Source: Caulobacteraceae bacterium (GTDB taxonomy: Bacteria > Pseudomonadota > Alphaproteobacteria > Caulobacterales > Aquidulcibacteraceae). From it: a stretch of DNA of 11,997 bases. This document shows, piece after piece, positions 1-7,647 of the stretch. Numbering within the stretch: the first letter of the stretch is position 1; every line of letters starts with the position of its first letter. The notes under the pieces are model-generated. The model had not been told where the DNA came from. It did not search any database and was given only the letters and a program-made list of their open reading frames with translations. The translations under genes and the position numbers were made by a program. The stretch is from NCBI GenBank assembly GCA_016703335.1, contig JADJCG010000036.1, positions 1-11,997 of the forward strand. The letters are read 5' to 3'.

Positions 1-117
1 GTCCGGCGGCGGTGGTGCGTGGAGGACACGATGGCGGAGATGTGCCGGTTACACTCTCGCTATTCGCACTTCGTGCACAGCGCTGTGCGGAACCGCCGTT
101 CAATGGTGGCGAAGTGA
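1..117 (+). CDS. possible C-terminal tail of an upstream gene (partial)
   Basis: Reading from base 1, a frame is open for 38 codons and stops with TGA at 115-117; it ends RRSMVAK. A second frame (from base 2) is also open as far as about 237, so the choice is not secure. The stretch is short and has no recognisable domain. The tail overlaps the candidate operator at 63-84, which would be unusual for a real coding end and lowers confidence. No function can be given. Confidence 0.2.
   Translation, partial: VRRRWCVEDTMAEMCRLHSRYSHFVHSAVRNRRSMVAK
63..84 (+). promoter_or_regulatory. candidate operator, copy 1 (upstream of the TonB receptor)
   Basis: TTCGCACT (63-70), three bases, TGCACAGCGCT (74-84). 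All 19 defined positions are identical to the copy at 3597-3618, and 15 of 19 match the copy at 4621-4642. It contains two GCAC half-sites in direct orientation with starts 9 bp apart, as expected for AraC-family sites on one DNA face. The right half lies in a perfect 14-bp palindrome, GCACAGCGCTGTGC (75-88). It sits about 150 bp upstream of the receptor start. Binding by the AraC-type protein encoded at 3737 is inference. Confidence 0.6.
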
Positions 118-234
118 GGGCGCGAGTCCCGTCATGCTAACCGGTTCTCGTCCACGGCTTCGAACCCCCTGGAGAGATGCTCGCGTCCTCACACGCATAT
201 GGGATCTCGAGGTTCGACAGGGGGATTGGTTTCA

Positions 235-3200
235 ATGAGAAAGTCAGAAAAAAAGCGTGTTGGGCGGCAATCATTGTTGCGCGGCGCTTCGGTGCTCGCG
301 GCCGCGGCAGCAGCCATGGCCGGCACGCCTGCGATGGCGCAAGACGCCGAAGAAGAAGAAGCAATCGTCGTCACGGGCACGCGCCTGGTGCGTCAAGATT
401 TCGAGTCGATTAGCCCGATCACCACGGTTGGCGCGGAACAGATCGAACTCACCGCGACACTCACCACGGACTCGCTGCTGAACGAGCTGCCGCAGATCAT
501 CCGGGTAATACCCGCACGTCGAACAATGCCGGCGGCGAAGATTTTGCCACGGTCGACCTTCGCGGCCTCGGTACGAGTCGCACGCTGGTGCTCGTCAACG
601 GCGAACGTATCCCGGCCTCATCCACGACAGGCACGGTCGATATCAACACCATTCCAGCCTCGCTGATTTCGCGCATTGAAGTCGTGACCGGCGGCGCCTC
701 GGCCGTTTACGGTTCGGACGCTCTCGCCGGCGTTGTCAACTTCGTGCTGAAGGATGACTACGAAGGCGCCGAAGTGAATTTGACCTATAGCGCTGAACTC
801 GAAACCGGCAACGCCGCTGAGTTCGAGATCAACGGCTTGGTCGGCGGCAACTTCGCCAACGGTCGCGGCAACATGACGACGTACGCTTCGTACTATAATC
901 GCGAAGGCGTGTCCCAAAGCGAATACGACTACTCACGCGTATCCGGCGCGCTTTGCTATGACAGCTCAGCGACGGACCCGTCATCGAGGTATTTTGTTTG
1001 CGACTCGTCGGCTGAAGCGGCCTCATTCGTTCCAGGGATGGTCTCTCCCGGCGGTTCGGGTACGCCTCCGTGGGGATGGATCACGAACAACGGGCGCCGG
1101 TATCGGCGCAGACTGGCTCTGGGGCACAGGCGACGATACGGGCAACCCGTTCGGTGGCGCGGCGGTGGGTGGCTTGGTCGGCAACGATGGCATCCCGGGC
1201 CCACACCGGCGGGACCGGATGGCATCCTGCTCGACAACCCCGCGACGGCCGTCAACGAGACTTTTGACAACAACAGCAGCGATGACGTGGCTGTGTTCAA
1301 CAACGCGCTGGCGCTGTTCTCCTCGCTGCCGGGCACGTTCGCCGGTGCGAACACGGACTGTAACCCGGCGACTGCTGGTGTGAACGTTCGTGGCGGCAAT
1401 TTGTCGTTCAACGATGCCGGTCAACTAACACCGCGCTTTGTGTCCGGCCCCTGCGGCGTGCCAGATCGTGCGGCGGGCTCATCGCGCTACAACTTTGCAC
1501 CGGACAACTTCCTGATTATCCCAAGCGAGCGTATCGCGCTGTCGACGGTCGGACACTACGACATTACGGATACGCTGCGTCTGAACGTCCTGATCAACTT
1601 CACCAACTCGCAGTCTCAGGGTCAGCTGGCGCCGACTCCGGCGACTGGCCTGGTGATCACGCTGACGCCTGCGATGCAGACCTTGATCTCCACTCAGCAC
1701 GCTGACCTCTGGACTGCTCTCCAAAGCCGTCCAAACAAGCTGGCGCCGTTCACCATGGACCGCCGGATAACGGAAACCGGCACGCGTAATGGCTTCTTCG
1801 AGAACAACTCGTTCTATTTCTTGACTAGCCTTGAAGGCGCGCTTGGCAACAACTGGGATTGGGCGCTCTCGGCCTCCTACGGACAAAGCGCGTTCAACAC
1901 TCGATCGCTCAACAGCGTGAACGCCACGGCGCTTCGCCAAGGTCTGGCTGGTTGCCAGGATGCGCTTGGCAATCCGCTGGGGGCCGCCGCGTTGCCGGGC
2001 TGCGTGATCCTCGACATCTTCGGACCAGGCACGCTCAACAACGATCCGGATGGTGCGGGTCCGCTCCAGCCGGGCGCGATGACCTCGTTCATCAGCGTCA
2101 ACACGTTCACCGACGTGAAGGTCGAGGAAAGTCGCATCGCAGGCTACATCCGTGGTGATCTGTTCGAGCTGCCGGCTGGCCCGATCGCATCTGTGTTCGG
2201 TTTCGAGTACCGCGACACATTTTCCGGTCAGTACAATGACGACGCGCAGCGCACGGGCAACATCTTCGGCTTCAACGCCATTCAAGACCAAGAAGGCCAG
2301 GTCGACGTGTATGAATTGTACACCGAAGTCTCGGTTCCGTTGGTCAGCGAAGCGGCGTTCGCCCATTATCTGGGGCTCGAAGGCGGCTTCCGCCGGTCAA
2401 ACTACTCATCGGTCGGCAATGTCGATACCTACAAGATCGGTGGTGAATGGGCGCCAACCGAGTGGCTACGCTTCCGCTACATCTTTAACGAAGCGACCCG
2501 CGCGCCGAACGTGTTCGAACTGTTCCAAGCAGGCGATCAGGGCTTTCCGCCCTATACGGATCCTTGCCGGGACGCGAACGGCAACGGTGTTCCAGATGTC
2601 TCAGGCGTCACGCAGGCATTCTGTGTTGGTCAGGGTGTTCCAGCCGGCGCCTATCCTGGTTTCATCGCCAATAACGCGCAGACGCAGTCGTTTGCATTCG
2701 GCAACCCGAACCTTTCGCCTGAGAACGCCGAATCGACCACTTACGGCGTGGTATTCCAACCGGATTGGTTCCCGATTGGCGATCTTCGAGCCACCGTGGA
2801 TTGGTACGAAATAGAGATCACAAACGTTATCTCGTCCCTTAGCGCGCAGTTCTTCTTGAACAGCTGCTACACTGCTCAAAACTTGGCGAGTTGCGCGCGT
2901 GTCACGCGAAACACCGTCACCGGCCAGGTATTGTCGGTCAACACGACGCGCTCCAACCAAGGCTCTCTCGCGACCGAAGGCATTGACGTTCAGCTCGAAT
3001 GGTCAGTGCCAATCGGGCCGGGTCACCTGACGATCAACGAGTTGTATTCGATACTCGACTCCTACCGGTTCAACGGAACGGAGCTGGCGGGTACATCGAC
3101 TGCGGCGATCGGCGGCGCACTGCCGGATTACAAGTCGGTTCTGTCGGTCTCGTACAATGTCGGCGACTGGACGTTGTTCGGCCGCTGGAGTTACGTGCCG

Positions 3201-3437
3201 GAAATGACCGATCCAGCCTTCGCCACGCTCAACAGGACGCCGGAGGCTAGTTACTTCGACGTGTCGGCGCGATGGAATGTGACAGACAACTTCACGCTCA
3301 CGGCTAACATCGACAACCTGATGGATGAATACCCACCGCAAACGCTCGGCGGTCTGTTCAGCCAGGCCAACACCGACCCGCAGACCTATCGAGTGCTCGG
3401 CCGTTCGCTCGCGATCTCTGGCCGTTACCGGTTCTAG
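235..3437 (+). CDS. TonB-dependent outer-membrane receptor (frameshifted as written)
   Basis: This is an outer-membrane gated channel that imports a large or scarce ligand using TonB energy; the ligand is unknown. The start at 235 has a GGGGA ribosome site about 10 bp upstream. Residues 1-36 form a signal peptide (positive N-terminus, Ala-rich core, cut near AMA-QD). The plug follows: VVTGTR, VDLRGLG, LVLVNGERI and ASAVYGSDALAGVVNF. A long beta-barrel with cysteine-bearing loops ends in the typical aromatic C-terminus (SLAISGRYRF). No STN signalling domain is seen. As written there are three single-base indels. One C is missing at about 501 (LPQI continues in another frame as IPGNTRTSNN). An extra G at 1092-1094 is compensated by a missing C at 1198-1202, garbling about 36 residues. 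With these repaired the gene is exactly 1068 codons including stop. A perfect terminator follows, so it is probably monocistronic. Confidence 0.93.
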
Positions 3438-3462
3438 GCGGACGGAAGAAATGCAAGGCTAT

Positions 3463-3492
3463 GACGGCGGACCTCACGGTCCGCCGTCTTTT
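3463..3492 (+). terminator. rho-independent terminator of the receptor gene
   Basis: There is a perfect 11-bp stem, GACGGCGGACC (3463-3473) and GGTCCGCCGTC (3478-3488), with a TCAC loop followed directly by TTTT (3489-3492). It begins 25 bp after the receptor stop codon and separates that gene from the regulator downstream. Confidence 0.92.
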
Positions 3493-3596
3493 GCGTTCGC
3501 AGTACCGGTGGTGCACGGCCGGTGTCGGAAGTCTAAAGGGAAATCGAGCACGTTCTGAAGGACAGCTCTCTTCGGTGCTGAGGTCTAACGGGCACT

Positions 3597-3618
3597 TTCG
3601 CACTCTCTGCACAGCGCT
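3597..3618 (+). promoter_or_regulatory. candidate operator, copy 2 (upstream of the AraC regulator)
   Basis: TTCGCACT (3597-3604), three bases, TGCACAGCGCT (3608-3618). It is the same motif as at 63-84, with no mismatch outside the three-base spacer. It lies in the non-coding gap after the receptor terminator, about 120 bp upstream of the regulator start. This position suits autoregulation. No convincing -35/-10 pair could be assigned between it and the gene. Confidence 0.6.
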
Positions 3619-3736
3619 CACGTTGGCGAACTTGATCATGCATCGCCCGGAGACCGGTCATGAGATGCTGACGCCAACTTATCGCAATCCTGGTGACAGC
3701 CGACCTGAACCGTGACCTGCTCAGGTGCGTGCAACT

Positions 3737-4619
3737 ATGCTGTTCAAGCCACTTCCGGATCCCAACAACTTCGACGTTCTGCGGCGCTATCTCTGGAGCG
3801 CGGAGACAATCGTGGTCCATGACCGGACCAACATCGCGTTCTACCGGCGCCATACAGCGCCGCTCTCGTTGAAGATTGTCCGCAGCGGAACGGAGAGCTT
3901 TAAAATCCATGGTTTTCACGAAGCGGTGATGCCCGGTCAGTACCTGGTTGTGAATGCAGACCAGCCATACGAAAGCGCGATTGATGCTTACGATCCGGTA
4001 GAAACCATGTGCGTGTTTTTCTCACAAGAAGAGGCGAGGGATGTCTTTCGTCTTCAATTGGGGGATGGCGAGCTTGTTGACGTCCCAGATGCCGATCGGT
4101 TGAAGTTTGAATTTCCGGCCGTAAAGCGTGACGCGAGCCGAGAGGTGTCGGATCTTATCGACACCATCGTCACCATGCGCGGGCGCGCCGATCCTCGCAA
4201 GGCAAGAATTCTCAGCGCGTTTGCTCGTTGCCTTGGTTGACCACGAAGAACGGGATTGGCGTACGCGGGAAAAGCTCGACGCCATACGCCCTGCGACGCG
4301 AGCTGAGCTTTATCGGCGTTGCCTCGTTGGCCGGGCTTATATCGACGCCTTGTTCGAGAGAGACATTACTCTGCCTGACATCGCGAAGGTCGCGGGACTC
4401 TCTCGCACGCACTTCTTGCGATCTTTCAGTAGGTGCTTTGGCCAAACACCATACCAAGCACTTCGGCAACGCCGGCTCGAACGCGCGGGGGAACTCCTCA
4501 AAAGCCGCTCAACGAGCGTCACGGACGTCGCGCTCGCCGTGGGGTACAACAATTTCAGTGCCTTCGCTCGAGCGTTCCGGGCCTATTACGGCGTGTCGCC
4601 GTCGATGTTCGAGGGCTGA
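3737..4619 (+). CDS. AraC-family transcriptional regulator (one frameshift as written)
   Basis: This is a DNA-binding regulator, probably ligand-responsive. I prefer ATG 3737 (MLFKPLPDPN), with AGG at 3723-3725 in front; GTG 3725 is an in-frame alternative. The N-terminal half (to about residue 160) looks like a cupin-type sensor domain: IVRSGTESFKIHGFHE, then MPGQYLVVNADQPYES. The C-terminal 100 residues form a classic two-helix-turn-helix AraC domain: DITLPDIAKVAGLSRTHFLR, FGQTPYQALRQRRLERAGEL, then VTDVALAVGYNNFSAFARAF and YYGVSPS. As written, the first frame stops at 4240. An extra T at about 4220 (TTT for TT) would restore one frame of 293 residues, the normal size for the family. Candidate operators lie just upstream and immediately after its stop, pointing to control of itself, the receptor and the hydrolase genes. 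Confidence 0.88.
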
Positions 4620-4620
4620 A

Positions 4621-4642
4621 TTCGGACTTTCGGCACAGCGAG
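4621..4642 (+). promoter_or_regulatory. candidate operator, copy 3 (upstream of the hydrolase operon)
   Basis: TTCGGACT (4621-4628), three bases, GGCACAGCGAG (4632-4642). It matches the motif at 63-84 and 3597-3618 at 15 of 19 defined positions with the same spacing and orientation. It begins 2 bp after the regulator stop codon and about 205 bp before the first gene of the three-gene unit, in the only gap where that unit's promoter can lie. Confidence 0.45.
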
Positions 4643-4762
4643 TTGAAGGGGGCTCGCGATAATCGAATGAAGCGGCTTGGCGCTGGACACAAATGTTCGT
4701 GCTCTTCCAGGACCAGCGAATGAGTTTCGCCACGCCCGGGGCGCACCGTTTGAAGTCTGGAA

Positions 4763-4779
4763 TTGGGCGTGACGCCCAA
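4763..4779 (+). promoter_or_regulatory. perfect inverted repeat in the operon leader
   Basis: TTGGGCG (4763-4769), loop TGA, CGCCCAA (4773-4779) forms a perfect 7-bp hairpin between the regulator and the next gene. No T-run follows, so it is a poor intrinsic terminator. It could be a second operator, an mRNA leader hairpin, or the end of the regulator transcript. The role is not known. Confidence 0.35.
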
Positions 4780-4847
4780 CCGCGCTCTTCTGGCGACGTG
4801 GGTTTTCGCGCTATGCGAATTTTCGATTGGGTGAGGTGGGGAAGACT

Positions 4848-5474
4848 ATGAAGGCATCATTTATTGCGCTGCTAGCGACGCTGACGCTCGCAATTCCCGT
4901 CGCCGCGAGCGCGCAGCAGCAGGCGCCGCCCGCGCCAAGCTCGATGCGCCGGCAGGCGCTCGAGGCTGAGGTTGAGCGCTCGCGCGCGATCATCCAAGGC
5001 GGCGCGGTGCTCCCACAGCGCCCTGCCGGCTGCACCAGCGCCGAGAGTCGCCAGTTCGATTTTTGGTTGGGCGAATGGGACGTGTCGCCGGGACAGTCGC
5101 CTGTCGTGATCGCAGAGAGCACGATCACCTTGCATGACCAAGGCTGCGTCATTCTCGAGAACTGGCGGCCCTTTCGCAACGCGCACGGACACTCGATCAA
5201 CAGCTATGATGCTTCAGAAGGCAAATGGCGTCAGACCTGGGCGGACGCGAGCGGGACGAGAACGGAATATTCCGGTTCCTTGGATGCCGAAGGTGTGATG
5301 CGACTCGACAATTTGAGTCCACCCCAACCCGGAGGCCCGCAAGCGCGACAGCGCATGAACTTTCAACGCGTTGACGCGAACACCATGCGCCAATGGGGCG
5401 AAGCCTTCGATGTTGAGCAGCGGACTTGGACCACGACGTGGTCGTTCACTTATCGCCGTCGCGGCGTGCAGTAG
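4848..5474 (+). CDS. exported FDFWLGEWDV-motif protein (DUF1579/lipocalin-like)
   Basis: The 208-residue protein starts at ATG 4848, with GGGGA about 6 bp upstream. Residues 1-22 are a clear Sec signal peptide (MKASFIALLATLTLAIPVAA, cut near ASA-QQQ), so it is periplasmic or secreted. After a Pro/Gln-rich linker and a charged helix, residues 70-79 read FDFWLGEWDV. That hallmark belongs to small beta-barrel proteins resembling DUF1579; the assignment rests on the motif and Trp-rich strands (TWTTTWSFTYRRRG at the end), not on a search. Two cysteines (62 and 100) could form a disulfide. The biochemical role of such proteins is not established; ligand binding is a guess. It is the first gene of the three-gene unit, 3 bp ahead of the dehalogenase-like gene, with the candidate operator and a hairpin in its leader. 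Confidence 0.85.
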   Translation: MKASFIALLATLTLAIPVAASAQQQAPPAPSSMRRQALEAEVERSRAIIQGGAVLPQRPAGCTSAESRQFDFWLGEWDVSPGQSPVVIAESTITLHDQGCVILENWRPFRNAHGHSINSYDASEGKWRQTWADASGTRTEYSGSLDAEGVMRLDNLSPPQPGGPQARQRMNFQRVDANTMRQWGEAFDVEQRTWTTTWSFTYRRRGVQ

Positions 5475-5477
5475 AGT

Positions 5478-6443
5478 ATGTTCACACGTAGAGAAGCGGT
5501 GGTCGGCGCGCTCGGTACGAGCTTGGCGGCTTCGTGCGCCAGTTCGCGCTTTCCGCAAGGCCCGGCTGAATTTCGTGCGGCGAAAAAGTTCGTCACAACC
5601 GAAAGCGGCCTCCGCATGGCGTATTTCGAGGCTGGGCGAGGCGCGCCGATCGTATTCCTGCACGGAAATCCCACGTCTTCCTATCTCTGGCGAAAAGTCA
5701 TCCCACACCTCACCGGCCTTGGACGCTGTATCGCGCCGGACATGATTGGCATGGGCGATTCAGACAAACTGCCTCAATCCGGACCAAACTCGTACAGCTT
5801 CTTCGAACATCTTGGCCGGCTCGACTCTCTTCTGGATGCCGTTGGGGCCGATCGGGACGTTACGCTCGTCCTTCATGACTGGGGCGGGCCGCTGGGTTTC
5901 CATTGGGCGATGCGCAACGAGGCGCGTGTAAGAGGCATCGCCTTCATGGAAACCTTTGTTGTTTCGCAAGATGACACCAACACCCCACCTCAAGCCTTAG
6001 AGTTTTTTGCTTGGTTTCGAACGGGAGAGGCCGAGCGAGAAGTTCTGATGAATAATGCCTTTGTGGAAACGGTGCTCTTGCGACAGTTTCCCGACATGCC
6101 GGAGCAAGATCGCGCCGAGTATAGACGCCCCTTCGTGGAGGCGGGAGAATCTCGCCGCCCAACATTGGACTGGCCCAGACAGGTTCCCATCAATGGTGAA
6201 CCGGCAGATGTACATCGCGAGATGTTGCGCTGCCTTAGGTTCATGTCGGAGACGCAAAAGCCGAAACTGCTTATCAAGGCGGAACCCGGCGGGCTGATCG
6301 TCGGCGGCCGTGAGCGAGTCCCTCGCGCCTGGCCGGGAGTGTCGGAGGTCGTCGCTCCCGGCGGACATTTTGTTCCGGAACATTCTCCCGACGAGGTCGG
6401 TCATGCCTGTGCGACTTGGCTTGCGCGGGTGGGGCTAAGGTGA
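5478..6443 (+). CDS. exported haloalkane-dehalogenase-like alpha/beta hydrolase (HLD-II type)
   Basis: The 321-residue protein is predicted to cleave carbon-halogen bonds hydrolytically, giving an alcohol and halide. All parts of the HLD-II active site are visible: HGNPTSSYLW with halide-binding Asn64, LHDWGG with nucleophile Asp134 and halide-binding Trp135, FMET with acid Glu158, and GGHFVPE with base His297. RRPTLDWPRQVPINGEPAD and IKAEPGGL closely resemble LinB as I recall it. Unusually, it has an N-terminal export signal: MFTRREAVVG (a twin-arginine-like pair) followed by LAASC, a possible lipobox at Cys20. It may therefore sit in the periplasm or be membrane-anchored. ATG 5478 is 3 bp after the previous stop, and its own stop overlaps the next start by 1 bp (TGATG), so translation is probably coupled. 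The natural substrate cannot be read from the sequence. Confidence 0.9.
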   Translation: MFTRREAVVGALGTSLAASCASSRFPQGPAEFRAAKKFVTTESGLRMAYFEAGRGAPIVFLHGNPTSSYLWRKVIPHLTGLGRCIAPDMIGMGDSDKLPQSGPNSYSFFEHLGRLDSLLDAVGADRDVTLVLHDWGGPLGFHWAMRNEARVRGIAFMETFVVSQDDTNTPPQALEFFAWFRTGEAEREVLMNNAFVETVLLRQFPDMPEQDRAEYRRPFVEAGESRRPTLDWPRQVPINGEPADVHREMLRCLRFMSETQKPKLLIKAEPGGLIVGGRERVPRAWPGVSEVVAPGGHFVPEHSPDEVGHACATWLARVGLR

Positions 6444-7351
6444 TGGCGCCGATTTGGTCTTCACTCGCTCTGCGGAAAACGAATCCAATTGGCGTTCATC
6501 GGCGCTCGGTCATTGCCGCATTGGCCTCTGGTTGCGCCACCACTTCGTGGCCCGCCAGGGAGGCAGGCCAAGCACGTGCTCTTGGGATCAATATTTCATA
6601 CCTACGTCGCTCAGGACGCTCGCCCACCGTCGTGTTTGAGTCGGGGTTGGGCGATGGCTTGGAGGTGTGGAACGACTTGATCAATCAGCTCAGCCCCGAC
6701 ATCGCTTGCTTTGCCTATAGCCGACCGGGGTACGGAGAGAGTGAGAATGGCGCAGGCTCAACGTCTCGGTCTTCCGAGCAGGCAACGGCGCTGCTTCATG
6801 ATCTTTTTCGCGCAGCGCATGTAGACCCGCCTTACGTGCTCGTGGGACATTCCCTCGGAGGCCTTTACATTGCGCATTACGCTTCCGAATTTCCGGGTGA
6901 AGTTTCAGGCCTCGTTTTCGTTGATGGTCGTCCGCCGGGTTTTCGGGAGAGCTGTGATGCGCGTGGCATCCAGTTCTGCGGAAGCTACGCGATTGATCCG
7001 CCGTCGAATTGGCCGACTCACATTGTTGCCGAACTGTCCGGCATGATGGCTTCTGAGGATGCCGTTGCGACTAGGGTCGCGCGAATCGTGGGAATTCCAG
7101 CGGTGATCATTACGTCAACTCGTGTTTGGCCAGGGGAAAATGGCGATGAGGGGTTCGCGCTTTGGCTCGAGCAGCAGGAAGCATTCGCCAGCGGTTTCAG
7201 ATTCCATCGCTTCATTCGCTCAGAAGGGACAGGACACTACGTGCATCGCGAGCAGCCAACGTTGGTCGCAAGGGAGATTGAAGCGCTCGTCCGTAGTGAT
7301 CGCAGCGCGAGCCACGATGCCACGATGCACGATGCCACGAAGCCCGCGTGA
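6443..7351 (+). CDS. exported alpha/beta hydrolase, probable lipoprotein
   Basis: The 302-residue protein is of the serine esterase/lipase-like type. I chose ATG 6443 because it overlaps the preceding stop (TGATG) and has AAGG just upstream; GTG 6416 would extend it into the previous gene. The N-terminus contains HRRSVIAALASGC, a twin-arginine-like pair followed by a good lipobox with Cys31, so it is probably anchored in the envelope. The hydrolase core is clear: VVFESGLGDGLEVW near the oxyanion hole, VLVGHSLGG with nucleophile Ser137, FVDG near Asp161, and GTGHYVH with catalytic His265. The acid residue is less certain. The substrate is unknown; being coupled to the dehalogenase-like gene, it may act on the same or a related compound. 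The 3' end encodes HDATM-HDATK from a 15-bp tandem repeat, and recognisable intact genes end here. Confidence 0.87.
   Translation: MAPIWSSLALRKTNPIGVHRRSVIAALASGCATTSWPAREAGQARALGINISYLRRSGRSPTVVFESGLGDGLEVWNDLINQLSPDIACFAYSRPGYGESENGAGSTSRSSEQATALLHDLFRAAHVDPPYVLVGHSLGGLYIAHYASEFPGEVSGLVFVDGRPPGFRESCDARGIQFCGSYAIDPPSNWPTHIVAELSGMMASEDAVATRVARIVGIPAVIITSTRVWPGENGDEGFALWLEQQEAFASGFRFHRFIRSEGTGHYVHREQPTLVAREIEALVRSDRSASHDATMHDATKPA
7313..7342 (+). repeat. 15-bp tandem repeat at the 3' end of the hydrolase gene
   Basis: CACGATGCCACGATG is followed by CACGATGCCACGAAG, two copies with one mismatch. Each copy is itself made of near-identical 7-8 bp CACGATG(C) units. In frame it encodes HDATM-HDATK just before the C-terminus. 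It may be slippage, and it lies about 10 bp from the junction with the RTX fragment. Confidence 0.75.
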
Positions 7352-7356
7352 GCATC

Positions 7357-7623
7357 AGCGGCGCGTCTGGACTTGATACTCCACGTGGCTCGCGCGACGA
7401 TGCGCGCCGGGAGGATGATCCATGGCGGTTTGGGCGCTGATGTGCTCAGGGTGGGCTAGGCGCTGACACTTATGTCTTCACCAGCGCCATTGGCGGCGGC
7501 AACGTCGATGCGGTCCTCGGCTTCAACGTCGCTGACGACACCTTCCTCTTGAACAATTCCATCTTCACTGGGCTCAGCGCCGGCGCCCTCACCAGCGCGG
7601 ACTTCATTATCGGCGGGCCCTGA
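7357..7623 (+). pseudogene. fragment of an RTX/haemolysin-type calcium-binding repeat protein
   Basis: RTX nonapeptide-like repeats and the region after them can be read across changing frames: SGASGLDT (7357-7380), a damaged repeat with DDA and EDD, then GGLGADVL (7424-7447). After a 1-bp gap comes GGLGADTYVF, continuing NVDAVLGFNVADDTFLLNNS, then FTGLSAGAL, and ending FIIGGP with a TGA at 7621-7623. This block is typical of C-terminal repeats of type I-secreted RTX proteins, which bind calcium in the repeats. There is no start, no catalytic part and no room for one, because the hydrolase stops only 5 bp upstream. The usual stretch after FIIG is also missing. It is therefore a remnant cut at both ends, with at least two frameshifts. 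Confidence 0.8.
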
Positions 7624-7647
7624 GAAACAGAGTTTTCGGAACCGACG

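Noticed and set aside
1479..2366. 295-codon open frame on the minus strand
   Set aside because: It lies wholly inside the receptor gene, is Arg/Val-rich and has no domain; it is a shadow of GC-rich coding sequence.
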